Source: an uncultured Reyranella sp.
GTDB taxonomy: Bacteria > Pseudomonadota > Alphaproteobacteria > Reyranellales > Reyranellaceae
Assembly (NCBI GenBank): GCA_937915145.1
Contig: CALDNT010000231.1
Span: 1 to 55,417, forward strand
Direction: 5' to 3'
DNA length: 55,417 nucleotides
Shown here: in pieces, positions 45,677 through 55,417 of the stretch
Position numbering within the stretch: the first letter of the stretch is position 1
How the letters are laid out: each line of letters opens with the position of its first letter
Program-made: the position numbers and the translations under genes
The notes under the pieces: model-generated
What the model saw: only the letters and a program-made list of their open reading frames with translations
Databases searched by the model: none
Told to the model about the DNA's origin: nothing

Positions 45677-45943
45677 TCACTCGATCAGGGCGATGACCTC
45701 TGGTCGAGCCGGATCGCCGGCCGATGCTTCGATCATGACGGTAGATTGAACCGGCATAGCCAAACGCTTACCCAGTGCCTCGGACCCTCCGACCCGCCCA
45801 GTGACCGCGAAAATGCCGATCCCGACCAGAAGTAGGCCGATGCAGGTGCCGGGCCCGTAGCCCCAGCTTGCGCTGTGACGCCAGCACGGCATGACGCTCA
45901 CCCCCATCGCTGCCAGGAGGACCGTGATTGCCAGGATGATCAT
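45677..45943 (-). CDS. Small two-helix membrane protein (DUF3309-like core)
   Basis: An 88-residue protein with two hydrophobic segments (MIILAITVLLAAMGVSVMP and GTCIGLLLVGIGIFAVTG) joined by a loop WRHSASWGYGPG. The segment-WGYGP-segment plan is that of DUF3309 peptides, which are about 50 residues; here an extra 30-residue hydrophilic tail follows. Start ATG 45943 is chosen for an AGGAGG 11 bases upstream, though a GTG at 45985 would extend it. Function unknown, probably stress-associated membrane peptide. It is divergent from recQ. Confidence 0.5.
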   Translation of the reverse strand: MIILAITVLLAAMGVSVMPCWRHSASWGYGPGTCIGLLLVGIGIFAVTGRVGGSEALGKRLAMPVQSTVMIEASAGDPARPEVIALIE

Positions 45944-46099
45944 GCTCGGGAGCGCCTCCTCCCCGAGATAACGACCGTCGCGCACGGGAGTTCCGCCTTA
46001 TTCTTGCCTTCTGGAATCCAGGCCGCTCGCCGAACCCGGTTCATCCACAATCTCGAGCATGACGCGGGGCGCCGAGCCGGCGATAGTGCCGGCAAAACA

Positions 46100-47941
<1,842 letters not shown>

Positions 47942-47947
47942 TCGCCG

Positions 47948-48799
47948 TCACGCACCGGAAGGTTCCGGATGCGCCACTGGCGTTCCTGCCTTGAGGATTC
48001 GATAGCGGCCCTCCTGGATTTCCGCCGCGGTCACGATGCCCGTCCGCGCGCTGCCGCCGTCGAGGCCGAGTCGGTCGCCTTCGAACAGGTGCGGGTCTTC
48101 CATGCCGCTGATCTCCCTGTGCTTGTCGGGCGGCGTGTGGCCATGCACCACCAGGGTGCCGCCGAATCCGCTCTTCCAGTCGAGGAAGCCGTGGTTGATC
48201 CAGGCCCAGCGCGCCTCGGTGAAGACCGTCCACGGCCGGGTCAGGAATTCGTCGGGATCGGCGTGCGGATCGAGTCCGCCATGGACGAACAGCGTGTTGC
48301 CGAGGCTGACGTGCGAGCGCATGCCGTGAAGCCGCAGGACAACGCGCCGGCCCAGTGCCGACTGGAGCAACGCCTGGTCGACCTGCGCCACCGGCCCGCC
48401 GGTTCGCGCCACCATCTGGTCGAAGAGCTTCTGGCCGCCCATGCGCTTGCTGAGCCACATCGCCTCGGCCTTGTGGGCATGCGGTCCGCCGATCACCGCC
48501 AGCATCATCATGATCTCGTGGTTGCCCATCACCCGGTCGATACGATCGACCCCGCGGGTCTCGGCTTTCTCGGCCCACAGCTCCAGGACGCCGATGCTGT
48601 CGGGTCCGCGGTTGATCATGTCGCCGAGATAGATCAGGCGCCGCGGGCCGCTCGAGGTTTTGGCAACGTCGGCAATGGCAGTGAGCAGCGCGCGGAGTTC
48701 CGTCGCGCAGCCATGGACATCGCCGACGGCGAACACGGTCTCGCCTTTGAGGGCAAACGGAGCAGGCTTCCAGGCGGAGATTTTGATGGGAACGGTCAT
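47948..48799 (-). CDS. Calcineurin-type metallophosphoesterase (ApaH/PrpA-like)
   Basis: A 283-residue phosphoesterase with the full metal-binding set: GDVHG, LGDMINRGPDS, MGNHE, the LFVHGGLD strand, and VVHGHTP. This PPP-like arrangement occurs in bacterial Ser/Thr phosphatases (PrpA) and diadenosine tetraphosphatases (ApaH). Without further motifs the substrate is open. It converges on recQ, 6 bases from its stop. Confidence 0.88.
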   Translation of the reverse strand: MTVPIKISAWKPAPFALKGETVFAVGDVHGCATELRALLTAIADVAKTSSGPRRLIYLGDMINRGPDSIGVLELWAEKAETRGVDRIDRVMGNHEIMMMLAVIGGPHAHKAEAMWLSKRMGGQKLFDQMVARTGGPVAQVDQALLQSALGRRVVLRLHGMRSHVSLGNTLFVHGGLDPHADPDEFLTRPWTVFTEARWAWINHGFLDWKSGFGGTLVVHGHTPPDKHREISGMEDPHLFEGDRLGLDGGSARTGIVTAAEIQEGRYRILKAGTPVAHPEPSGA

Positions 48800-48936
48800 G
48801 GCCGGAAAGGTATCGCTATCCCCGCCGGCGCTCCATCGGTCTCGGTTGGGTTGACTGGAGATATCAGAGAGGATAGGAATACACCTATGATCCTCTCATC
48901 CCTTCCGCATATCGCGAGTCCTGGCCAGCCCGGGCC

Positions 48937-49080
48937 GCGACATGTCGCAGGGGCGGGATTCAAAAATGTCGCGTTTGGCGCGACATCGCTGGGTAGCGTC
49001 GAACTGCGGGAACAACCGCAGAATCAAGGGATTGGTAGCCAATCCCGCGTGAGGCGAAGGCGCGCGCTACGGTACGCGCC
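48937..49080. repeat. String of five perfect hairpins in a non-coding spacer
   Basis: The 313-base space between the phosphoesterase and PHA depolymerase genes holds five consecutive perfect inverted repeats: GCGACATGTCGC (48937-48948), ATGTCGCG/CGCGACAT (48966-48986), CTGCGG/CCGCAG (49004-49021), GGGATTGG/CCAATCCC (49028-49046) and GGCGCG/CGCGCC (49059-49080). ATGTCGC recurs again at 49082-49088. No reading frame there has support. Candidates are a structured RNA on either strand, a repetitive palindromic element, or an insertion-sequence end carrying several transposase sites. 48800-48936 shows nothing I can name. Confidence 0.6.
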
Positions 49081-49112
49081 AATGTCGCACCGGGCTTGCC
49101 GCCGCAACAGGT

Positions 49113-50333
49113 TCAGCGCGCGTCGTTCTCGCGGATGAAGCTGCGGACCCGGGGCATGATCTGCTCGCGCCATTTGCGGCCGTTGAAAATGCCGTAGTGC
49201 CCGACCCGCGGCTGCTCCCAATGGACGTGGCGGGCACCGGGAATGTTTGGCGTCAGCGCATGCGCGGCCTTGGTCTGGCCGATGCCGGAAATGTCGTCGA
49301 GTTCGCCCTCGACGGTCATCAGGGCGGTCTCGATAGCGGCGGGGTCGATCTTGCGGCCGCGGCTTATCCACTCGCCGCGCGGCAGCAGGTGATTCTTGAA
49401 CACGACCTCGATGGTGTCGAGATAGAATTCGGCGCTGAGGTCCATGACCGCGAGATATTCGTCGTAGAACGCGCGGTGGCCGTCGGCCGAATCGTCGTCG
49501 CCCTTCACCAGATGTTCGAACTGGCGCATGTGGGCGTTGACGTGCCGGTCGAGGTTCATGGTGATGAAGCTGGTAAGCTGCAGAAAGCCGGGATAGACGC
49601 GGCGCATCGCGCCGGGATAGCCCAGCGGCACCGTCGAGATCACGTTCTGGCGGAACCACACCATCGAGTTGCGTACCGCGAGGTCATTGGGAACGGTCGG
49701 GCTCTGGCGGGTATCGATCGGGCCGCCCATCAGGGTGAGCGACTTGGGTTGGCGCGGATCCCGGGCTTCGGCCATCAGGGCGGCGGCGGCCATCACCGGC
49801 ACTGAAGGCTGGCAAACCGCGATTACATGCACGTCGGGCCCGAGGTAGCGGCAGAAGGCGATGACATAGTCGATGTAGTCGTCGAGGTCGAAATTGCCGT
49901 CGGTGAGCGGCACTTCGCGGGCATCGGTCCAGTCGGTGACAAAGACGTCGTGCTCGGGCAGCAGCGCCTCGACCGTACCGCGCAGCAGGGTGGCGAAGTG
50001 ACCGCTCATTGGCGCCACCACCAGAACCTTGGGGTCGCGCCGCGTCGTGTCACGATGGAAGTGGAGAAGGTCGCAGAACGGCTTGCGCAGCAGGATCTCT
50101 TCGTTGACCTCGACATCCTCGTTGTCGACGAGGGTGGTTTTCAGGCCAAACGTGGGTTTGCCGAAATTCTGCGTGAGCCGCGCCATGATCTCGGCGCCTG
50201 CCGCGACCGACTTGCCGAACCAGGTTTCGGCCAGGGGGTTGTAGGGGCTGGAATAGACCTGCTCGAGGGCATTGGCCCAGAGCCGGACGGGCTTGGCGAG
50301 GTGCCGGTGAAATTCATAAGCGTGATAAAGCAT
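49113..50333 (-). CDS. phaZ: Intracellular polyhydroxyalkanoate depolymerase
   Basis: A 406-residue PHB-depolymerase-family protein that mobilises stored polyhydroxybutyrate granules. It starts with the characteristic MLYHAYEFHRHLAKPVRLWA. The alpha/beta hydrolase core has the nucleophile elbow VCQPSVPVMAAAALM with Cys instead of Ser, as in intracellular PhaZ enzymes, and the C-terminal GHYGIFNGRKWRE contains the catalytic His. It stands alone; PHA synthase is not in the window. Confidence 0.93.
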   Translation of the reverse strand: MLYHAYEFHRHLAKPVRLWANALEQVYSSPYNPLAETWFGKSVAAGAEIMARLTQNFGKPTFGLKTTLVDNEDVEVNEEILLRKPFCDLLHFHRDTTRRDPKVLVVAPMSGHFATLLRGTVEALLPEHDVFVTDWTDAREVPLTDGNFDLDDYIDYVIAFCRYLGPDVHVIAVCQPSVPVMAAAALMAEARDPRQPKSLTLMGGPIDTRQSPTVPNDLAVRNSMVWFRQNVISTVPLGYPGAMRRVYPGFLQLTSFITMNLDRHVNAHMRQFEHLVKGDDDSADGHRAFYDEYLAVMDLSAEFYLDTIEVVFKNHLLPRGEWISRGRKIDPAAIETALMTVEGELDDISGIGQTKAAHALTPNIPGARHVHWEQPRVGHYGIFNGRKWREQIMPRVRSFIRENDAR

Positions 50334-50410
50334 CAGGCGGCCGATTGTACGCTGCAGGGCCCGCTTGTCACTCCATTATCGCAGTGCACAAATTACATGT
50401 AATCAATGGG

Positions 50411-50989
50411 TTAGAGCAAACGTCCCACGGCTGCAGCGATCGCTTCAGCCTTTGCATCATGAGTGAAGTGAGTGACGAACCGGCCGTTGCGGTCGAGCAG
50501 ATAGACGATCGAGGAGTGATCCATCAGGTAGGGTCCGCCATCCTTGCCCGGAACCTTCTGATAATAGACGCGATAGGCACGGGCGGCGGCGGCGACCTGC
50601 TCCGGCGTGCCGGTAAGGCCGATGAAGGTCGGGCCGAAATTCGTGACATAGCCCTTGAGCAGGGCCGGCGTGTCGCGTTCGGCATCGACGGTGATGAAGA
50701 CCAGATTGACCTTGCTGGCGGCGTCGGGGCCGAGCTTCTCCAGCGCCGTCTCCATCAGCAGCAGGGACGTTGGGCAGACATCGGGGCAGAAGGTGAAGCC
50801 GAAGTAGATCAGCGTCGGCTTGCCCTTGAAGGCGGCCTCGGTGACGGTGCGGCCATCCTGGTCGACCAGGGTAAAGGGGCCGCCGATGGTCGGGCGGCCG
50901 CCCTGGACGACGTCCCAGCCGATCCAGCCGGCGGCGGCGACAAGGGTGGCAATCCAGACGCCCAGCAGGGCTTTCATGGTACGCGACAT
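50411..50989 (-). CDS. SCO1/SenC-family copper protein
   Basis: A 192-residue thioredoxin-fold protein anchored by one N-terminal membrane helix (LLGVWIATLVAAAGWIGWDV) with the domain facing the periplasm. The copper site is complete: C-PDV-C in GFTFCPDVCPTSLLLM and the later His in LMDHSSIVYLLDRNG. SCO proteins deliver copper or keep the CuA site reduced during cytochrome oxidase assembly. In-frame ATGs at 51001, 50989 and 50977 all lack a strong ribosome site, so the exact start is uncertain. It is divergent from the HD-domain gene. Confidence 0.9.
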   Translation of the reverse strand: MSRTMKALLGVWIATLVAAAGWIGWDVVQGGRPTIGGPFTLVDQDGRTVTEAAFKGKPTLIYFGFTFCPDVCPTSLLLMETALEKLGPDAASKVNLVFITVDAERDTPALLKGYVTNFGPTFIGLTGTPEQVAAAARAYRVYYQKVPGKDGGPYLMDHSSIVYLLDRNGRFVTHFTHDAKAEAIAAAVGRLL

Positions 50990-51055
50990 GGGCCGGAACA
51001 TGGGCCGGCCGCGGCGGCTCGACAAGCCGGACCGCTGGTCGCACAAGAGGAGTTG

Positions 51056-51598
51056 ATGAGCTCCGATCTGGTCCTTTTGACGCGTGCCGCCGACTACGCT
51101 GCCCGCCAGCACATTGCGCAGCGACGCAAGGGCGAGCGGGCCGAGCCCTACGTCAACCACTTGACCGAGGTGGCGGCTCTGCTCGCCGAGGCGACCGGCG
51201 GTGCTGACGTGACATTGCTGATGGGTGGCCTGCTGCACGACACGCTGGAGGACACCGACGCCACCTACGAAGACCTCGAACAGCGCTTCGGCGCGGAGGT
51301 CGCGGCGCTGGTGGCCGAGGTGACCGACGACAAGTCGCTGCCCAAGGACGAGCGCAAACGCCTGCAGATCGAGAAGACGGCGGGCAAGTCGCGGCGGGCG
51401 AAGCTGCTCAAGATCGCCGACAAGACCTCCAACCTGCGCAGCATGGTGAACAGTCCGCCGGCGGGATGGAGCGAGGCGCGGCTGCGCGACTATGTCGTTT
51501 GGGCCGAGCAGGTGGTTCGTTCCTGCCGCGGCCTCAATGCCGCGCTCGATCGGGCGTTCGACGTCGCCCATGCCGAAGCCAAGTGCCGGCTCGGCTGA
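51056..51598 (+). CDS. HD-domain protein, small alarmone-hydrolase type (Mesh1/SAH-like)
   Basis: A 180-residue single-domain HD protein matching the hydrolase half of RelA/SpoT: N-terminal His in PYVNHLTEVA (about 35), HD-x2-ED in LLHDTLEDTDATYEDLEQRFG (61-66), VTDDKSLPKDERKRLQIE, and a later Asp in LLKIADKTSNLRSM. No synthetase, TGS or ACT domains are present. Stand-alone enzymes of this type degrade (p)ppGpp or related nucleotides, so it may lower alarmone levels independently of the main Rel enzyme. Start ATG 51056 has AAGAGGAG upstream. A flavoprotein gene follows 15 bases later. Confidence 0.82.
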   Translation: MSSDLVLLTRAADYAARQHIAQRRKGERAEPYVNHLTEVAALLAEATGGADVTLLMGGLLHDTLEDTDATYEDLEQRFGAEVAALVAEVTDDKSLPKDERKRLQIEKTAGKSRRAKLLKIADKTSNLRSMVNSPPAGWSEARLRDYVVWAEQVVRSCRGLNAALDRAFDVAHAEAKCRLG

Positions 51599-51613
51599 CG
51601 CAGGGAGGCCTGG

Positions 51614-52828
51614 ATGACGGAGCGGATCGTGGTTCTGGGCGCCGGTTTCGCCGGCCTTTGGAGCGCCATCGGTGCCGCACGCACGCTCGACGAACTGGGT
51701 GTCGGCGCCGACCGGGTCGAGGTCGTGGTGATCGACCGGTCCGCCTGGCATTCGATCCGCGTGCGCAATTACGAAGCCGATCTTGGCGATACACGTGTCG
51801 CTCTCGACAGTGTGCTGGACCCCATCGGCGTGCGCCGTCTCGAGGGTGAGGTCACCGGCATCGACGTTGCCCGCAGGACCGTCGCCTATGCGGCGGGCGG
51901 CGCGTCGCGCAGCATCACCTACGACCGTCTGGTCTTCGCGCTCGGCAGCCGCCTTGCCCATCCGTCGATTCCTGGGCTTGTCGAGCATGCCTTCGATGTC
52001 GACACCCATGCCGGGGCGGAACGGCTCAATACCCATATCGCCAGCCTGGCCGGCGGCGTGTCGGCGCCGGGACAATCCACCGTGCTGGTCGTCGGGGGCG
52101 GCCTGACCGGGATCGAGGCGGCGGCCGAAATGCCGGGCAAGCTCCGCACCGCTGGCGTCATGTCGCCGCGTGTCATCCTGGCCGATCATGCGGCCCGGGT
52201 CGGTGCCGGCATGGGCGAAAGCGCCTTGCCGGTCATCGATGAGGCGCTGCACGCACTCGGCATCGAAACGCGCGGGAGTGTGTCGGTAGCCGCAGTCGAT
52301 CCCACGGGCGCGACACTCGACGGCGGCGAACGCGTCGCCGCTGCCACGGTCGTCTGGTGCGCCGGCATGCAGGCCCATCCGCTGACGGCCGCGTTCGCCG
52401 TGGAGCGTGACCGGCTGGGTCGTCTGCCGGTCGAGCCGTCGCTCAGGATCAAGGGCCTCGCGGCCGAGTTTGGCGCCGGCGACGCCGCCTGGTTTCTGAT
52501 CGACGGCGTCCACACGTCGGTGATGTCATGCCAGCACGGCCGGCCGATGGGCCGCTTTGCCGGCCACAACGTCGTCTGCGACCTGCTGGGCCGGCCGTTG
52601 CTGCCGCTCAAGGTGGACTGGTACACCACGATCCTCGACCTTGGGCCGTGGGGCGCCGTCTATACCGAAGGCTGGGATCGGCGGGTCGTGTCCCGCGGCG
52701 CCGAGGCCAAGCGCACCAAGGAGCTGATCAATCGCCAACGCATCTATCCGCCGCGTTCGGGCGATCGTCGGGCGATCCTCGATGCCGCGGCGCCGACAGT
52801 GCAGGCGCCACCCGTCCGCTTTGGCTGA
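51614..52828 (+). CDS. NAD(P)/FAD-dependent oxidoreductase, type II NADH dehydrogenase-like
   Basis: A 404-residue two-dinucleotide-fold flavoprotein: FAD loop VVLGAGFAGLWSA at the N-terminus, NAD(P) loop VLVVGGGLTGIEAAAEMPG near residue 160, and VVWCAGMQAHP, followed by an FAD-contact GAGDAAWFL with Asp. The arrangement resembles NDH-2 and sulfide:quinone reductase-like proteins, but no C-terminal membrane helix is obvious and the sulfide-enzyme cysteine pattern is missing. It likely passes electrons from NAD(P)H to a quinone or small acceptor. A flavin reductase gene starts 27 bases downstream. Confidence 0.82.
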   Translation: MTERIVVLGAGFAGLWSAIGAARTLDELGVGADRVEVVVIDRSAWHSIRVRNYEADLGDTRVALDSVLDPIGVRRLEGEVTGIDVARRTVAYAAGGASRSITYDRLVFALGSRLAHPSIPGLVEHAFDVDTHAGAERLNTHIASLAGGVSAPGQSTVLVVGGGLTGIEAAAEMPGKLRTAGVMSPRVILADHAARVGAGMGESALPVIDEALHALGIETRGSVSVAAVDPTGATLDGGERVAAATVVWCAGMQAHPLTAAFAVERDRLGRLPVEPSLRIKGLAAEFGAGDAAWFLIDGVHTSVMSCQHGRPMGRFAGHNVVCDLLGRPLLPLKVDWYTTILDLGPWGAVYTEGWDRRVVSRGAEAKRTKELINRQRIYPPRSGDRRAILDAAAPTVQAPPVRFG

Positions 52829-52854
52829 ACTCGATCTGGTCTGGGGAGAAAACA

Positions 52855-53490
52855 ATGTTCTACGATGCCGCCAAGCGCGACCATGGACTGCCGCAGGACC
52901 CTCTGAAGTCCCTGATCGTGCCGCGGCCGATCGGGTGGATTTCGACGGTCGACACCCAGGGGCGGGTCAATCTCGCGCCCTATAGTTTCTACAACGGCGT
53001 CGGTGAGCACCCGCCGATGGTCTACTTCTCGACCACCGGCACCTACGGCGACACGCCGACCAAGCACAGCCGCCTGAACGCCGAGCAGACCGGCGAATTC
53101 GTGGTCAACATGGTGAGCGCCGATCTGGCGGAACAGATGAACGTGACCACCGCCATGGTGGCGTTCGGCGTCGACGAGCTGAAGCTGGCTGGCCTTACAC
53201 AAGCGCCCTGCAAATTCGTGAAGCCGCCGCGCGTCAAGGAATCGCCCGTCGCGCTCGAATGCAAGTACTGGCGGACCATCGAAATGCCGGCCGAAAAGGG
53301 CCATGAAAGCAAGCGCGGCTCGGTCGTGTTTGGCCAGGTGGTGGGCATCCACATCGACGACGGCATCATCAAGGATGGCCGCATCGACACATTGGCATTC
53401 AAACCGGTTGCACGGTTAGGTTATAGCGAATACACCACCACCGACAATGTCTGGCGCATGCGCCGGCCGGACGATCCACGCTATCAGTAG
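52855..53490 (+). CDS. Flavin reductase family protein, copy 1
   Basis: A 211-residue FMN-binding split-barrel protein: LIVPRPIGWISTVDTQGRVNLAPYSFYN (flavin-binding strand and loop) and the NAEQTGEFVVNMVS segment are typical of the flavin reductase-like / DUF447-adjacent group, which reduces or carries flavin for partner oxygenases. A GGGGAG-type site precedes ATG 52855. The next gene is a near copy of identical length, so this is a tandem duplication. The substrate is unknown. Confidence 0.87.
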   Translation: MFYDAAKRDHGLPQDPLKSLIVPRPIGWISTVDTQGRVNLAPYSFYNGVGEHPPMVYFSTTGTYGDTPTKHSRLNAEQTGEFVVNMVSADLAEQMNVTTAMVAFGVDELKLAGLTQAPCKFVKPPRVKESPVALECKYWRTIEMPAEKGHESKRGSVVFGQVVGIHIDDGIIKDGRIDTLAFKPVARLGYSEYTTTDNVWRMRRPDDPRYQ

Positions 53491-53502
53491 GCCCAAGCAC
53501 CG

Positions 53503-54138
53503 ATGTTCTACGATACCGCTCGCCGCGACCATGGCATGACGCAGGATCCGCTGACCGCACTGGTCGTGCCGCGTCCCATCGGCTGGATATCGACTCTTGA
53601 TGGCCAGGGCCGCGTCAACCTGGCGCCCTACAGTTTCTACAACGCCGTCAGCGCCTCGCCGCCGATGGTCTATTTCTCGACCACAGGCACCTATGGCGAC
53701 AACCCGACCAAACATTCCAGGCGCAATGCCGAGGAGACGGGCGAGTTCGTGGTCAACATGGTGAGTGCCGAACTCGCCGAACAGATGAACGTCACGACCA
53801 CCATGGTGGACTACGGCGTCGATGAAATGAAGTTGGCGGGGCTTACGCCTGCGCCCTCGCGCTACGTCAAGCCGCCGCGCGTCGCCGAGTCGCCGATCGC
53901 GCTGGAGTGCAGGTACTGGAAGACGATCGAGATGCCGATCGAGCAAGGCCGCGAGAAGCATCAGGCAACGGTGGTGTTTGGCCACGTCGTCGGTATCCAC
54001 GTTGCTGATGGTATCATCAAGGACGGCCGCATCGACACGCTGGCCTTCAAGCCGGTCGCGCGGCTCGGCTATAGCGAATACACCACGACCGACAACGTCT
54101 GGAAGATGCGCCGGCCGGACGATCCTCGCTATCAGTGA
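53503..54138 (+). CDS. Flavin reductase family protein, copy 2 (tandem paralogue)
   Basis: This 211-residue protein aligns end to end with copy 1 without gaps; by hand count about 170 residues are identical. The last 40 or so residues (beginning DGIIKDGRIDTLAFKPVARL) differ at only one position, while residues 115-165 are more variable. Identical length and uneven divergence suggest an old duplication with either selection on the core or gene conversion at the 3' end. It starts 12 bases after copy 1 and its end overlaps the convergent amidase gene by 7 bases. Confidence 0.87.
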   Translation: MFYDTARRDHGMTQDPLTALVVPRPIGWISTLDGQGRVNLAPYSFYNAVSASPPMVYFSTTGTYGDNPTKHSRRNAEETGEFVVNMVSAELAEQMNVTTTMVDYGVDEMKLAGLTPAPSRYVKPPRVAESPIALECRYWKTIEMPIEQGREKHQATVVFGHVVGIHVADGIIKDGRIDTLAFKPVARLGYSEYTTTDNVWKMRRPDDPRYQ

Positions 54139-55417
54139 GGTGCGACGACCGGCGCGACAGACCGCGCCATCGCCAGCACGCGCCGATCGGCCATCGCCTC
54201 GCCCATCAGCATGAAGCCCACCGGAAGTTCACCCGAGGCGTGGCAAGGCAGGCTGATGCCGCAGCGATCGAGGAAATTGCCGACCGTGGTATTGCGCAGC
54301 AGCAGCATGTTCTTCCTGGTGAAGCCGTCGGCGGTCGCGACTTCGTCGAGGGTCGGCGCCACGATGGCGCAGGTCGGCATGGCGACAGCGTCGTGGTTCG
54401 AGGTGATCGCCGATACGCGGCGGCACAGGTCGATGCGCCGGCCCAGCAGTTCGACATAGTCGGCGGCACTCATCTCCTTGCCGCGCATGATGCGTGGTGC
54501 CACCAGCGGGTCATAGACATTGCCGCGACGGGCGATCAGCTCCTTGTGCCAGGCGTAGGCCTCGGAGGCCGCGAACCCGCCCTTGGCGTTGATTGAGGCG
54601 AGCTCATTGAGCTCGGGCAGGTCGATATGCTCGATCCGGACACCCTTGGCCGCCAGCGCTTTCAGCGCCCGCTCGAAGGCCTTGGCAACGACGGGATCGA
54701 GATCGTCCATCACGAAGTGCCTGGGTACCGCGAGTCGGAGGCCGCCGAGCGGCATCGGTTCGGGGACGGAAATTGGCTCGGCGGCGAATACCGCATCGAC
54801 GATGGCGCAGTCCTCGACCGAGTTGGCCAGCGGCCCGATCGAATCGAGCGAGGTCGACAGTGGCACGACGCCATCGATGGGCACGCGCCGCGCCGTTGGC
54901 TTGAAGCCCACGATGCCGCAGACGGCAGCGGGAATGCGTACCGAACCGCCGGTGTCGGTGCCGAGCGCCGCCACGGCCATGCGATCGGCCACCGATACGG
55001 CGGCGCCGGCCGACGATCCGCCCGGCACCCGCTTGCGGTCGGCGGGGTTGCCCGGCGTACCGTAATGCGGGTTGAAGCCCACGCCTGAAAAGGCGAACTC
55101 GCTCATGTTGGTGCTGCCGACGATGACTGCGCCCGATGCGCGCAGACGCGCCACCACGGGCGCGTCTTGCTTGGCGGGCGGCGCATCATCGAGTGCTTTC
55201 GAACCGGCGAGCGTCGTCTCGCCGGCGACATCGCAGAGGTTCTTGATCGAGACCGGAAGGCCCGCGAGCGGCGAGGCAACGATGCCCGCCTTGCGCAGGG
55301 CGTCGCTGGCGTCGGCTGCCGCCAGCGCCTGGGCGCGCCAGACCTTGATGAAGGCGCGCTTGCCTTCGCTTTTCGGATCCTCGATGCGGGCCAACGCTTC
55401 TTCGGTGAGCTTGCGCG
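54132..55417 (-). CDS. Amidase signature enzyme (5' end beyond the window)
   Basis: The visible 428 or so residues belong to the amidase signature family (GatA/AtzF/indoleacetamide-hydrolase type). The Ser-Ser-Lys catalytic set is complete: Lys in LPVSIKNLCDVAGE, the cis-Ser loop PGGSSAGAAVSVA and nucleophile Ser in LGTDTGGSVRIPAAVCG. It hydrolyses a carboxylic amide of unknown identity. The frame is open to the right edge (upstream codons read RKLTEEALARIEDP, a usual family N-terminal helix), so a few tens of residues including the start lie outside. No gatB/gatC are visible, so a free-standing catabolic amidase is more likely than the tRNA amidotransferase. Confidence 0.9.
   Translation of the reverse strand, partial: RKLTEEALARIEDPKSEGKRAFIKVWRAQALAAADASDALRKAGIVASPLAGLPVSIKNLCDVAGETTLAGSKALDDAPPAKQDAPVVARLRASGAVIVGSTNMSEFAFSGVGFNPHYGTPGNPADRKRVPGGSSAGAAVSVADRMAVAALGTDTGGSVRIPAAVCGIVGFKPTARRVPIDGVVPLSTSLDSIGPLANSVEDCAIVDAVFAAEPISVPEPMPLGGLRLAVPRHFVMDDLDPVVAKAFERALKALAAKGVRIEHIDLPELNELASINAKGGFAASEAYAWHKELIARRGNVYDPLVAPRIMRGKEMSAADYVELLGRRIDLCRRVSAITSNHDAVAMPTCAIVAPTLDEVATADGFTRKNMLLLRNTTVGNFLDRCGISLPCHASGELPVGFMLMGEAMADRRVLAMARSVAPVVAPH

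Noticed and set aside
54132-55417. gatA, the glutamyl-tRNA amidotransferase A subunit
   Set aside because: The amidase signature is shared by many enzymes, no gatB or gatC is adjacent, and the C-terminal half shows no GatA-specific pattern that I recognise.

Overview
This window is a GC-rich, densely packed chromosomal segment from an alphaproteobacterium. Three things point there: a ubiE-ubiB-(transporter)-coaBC-dut run, a rho / maf-aroE / coaE-dnaQ / secB neighbourhood that in many alphaproteobacteria lies near the replication origin, and a complete 2,847-residue cyclic beta-1,2-glucan synthase. Aromatic and CoA-ester catabolism genes (Rieske oxygenase, gentisate dioxygenase, CaiB-type CoA-transferase, luciferase-like monooxygenase, amidase) suggest a soil or freshwater heterotroph. 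A Reyranella-like or rhizobial-type genus would fit, but I cannot fix the genus from sequence alone. I see no rRNA, tRNA, CRISPR array, intact insertion sequence or phage.

Layout. Positions 1-700 are an accessory patch with a partial gene, remnants of a DUF3800 gene and of a parD antitoxin gene, and an orphan Fic-type antitoxin. From 0.8 to 3.6 kb lie a Rieske oxygenase, an intact parDE toxin-antitoxin pair with a clear operator, and a flavin-binding oxidase-fold protein divergent from a MocR regulator. From 5.3 to 6.5 kb is asd, preceded by a threonine/lysine-rich leader peptide and a terminator that together look like a ribosome-mediated attenuator. From 7.1 to 9.3 kb is a second accessory patch: a promoter followed by two terminators, a toxin-like protein, a small membrane protein and a palindromic repeat cluster. 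From 9.3 to 18.8 kb lie a probable halohydrin dehalogenase and the ubiquinone / CoA / dUTP housekeeping run, then small metabolic genes and rho with a near-consensus promoter. From 18.9 to 26.2 kb, maf-aroE-thioesterase on the minus strand face away from coaE-dnaQ on the plus strand, with three oxidoreductase genes between them, and secB follows.

From 26.4 to 36.8 kb is catabolic and regulatory material: a glutamine-amidotransferase-like hydrolase, gentisate dioxygenase, a candidate small RNA, a membrane LytTR regulator divergent from a membrane-domain/alpha-beta-hydrolase fusion, a lipoprotein, an EI24 protein, a CoA-transferase, a secreted beta-propeller, a metallo-hydrolase and a dehydrogenase-fold protein without catalytic residues. 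From 36.9 to 45.5 kb is the cyclic glucan synthase. From 45.5 kb to the end are two small proteins, recQ, a metallophosphatase, a hairpin-rich spacer, a PHA depolymerase, an SCO copper protein, a small alarmone-hydrolase-like protein, an NDH-2-like flavoprotein, a tandem pair of flavin reductases and an amidase cut by the window edge.

The observations most worth following are the Thr/Lys attenuator of asd, the halohydrin dehalogenase fingerprint, the toxin-like gene behind tandem terminators, a 13-base promoter element shared by two short transcription units 21 kb apart, and the string of five perfect hairpins at 48.94-49.08 kb.
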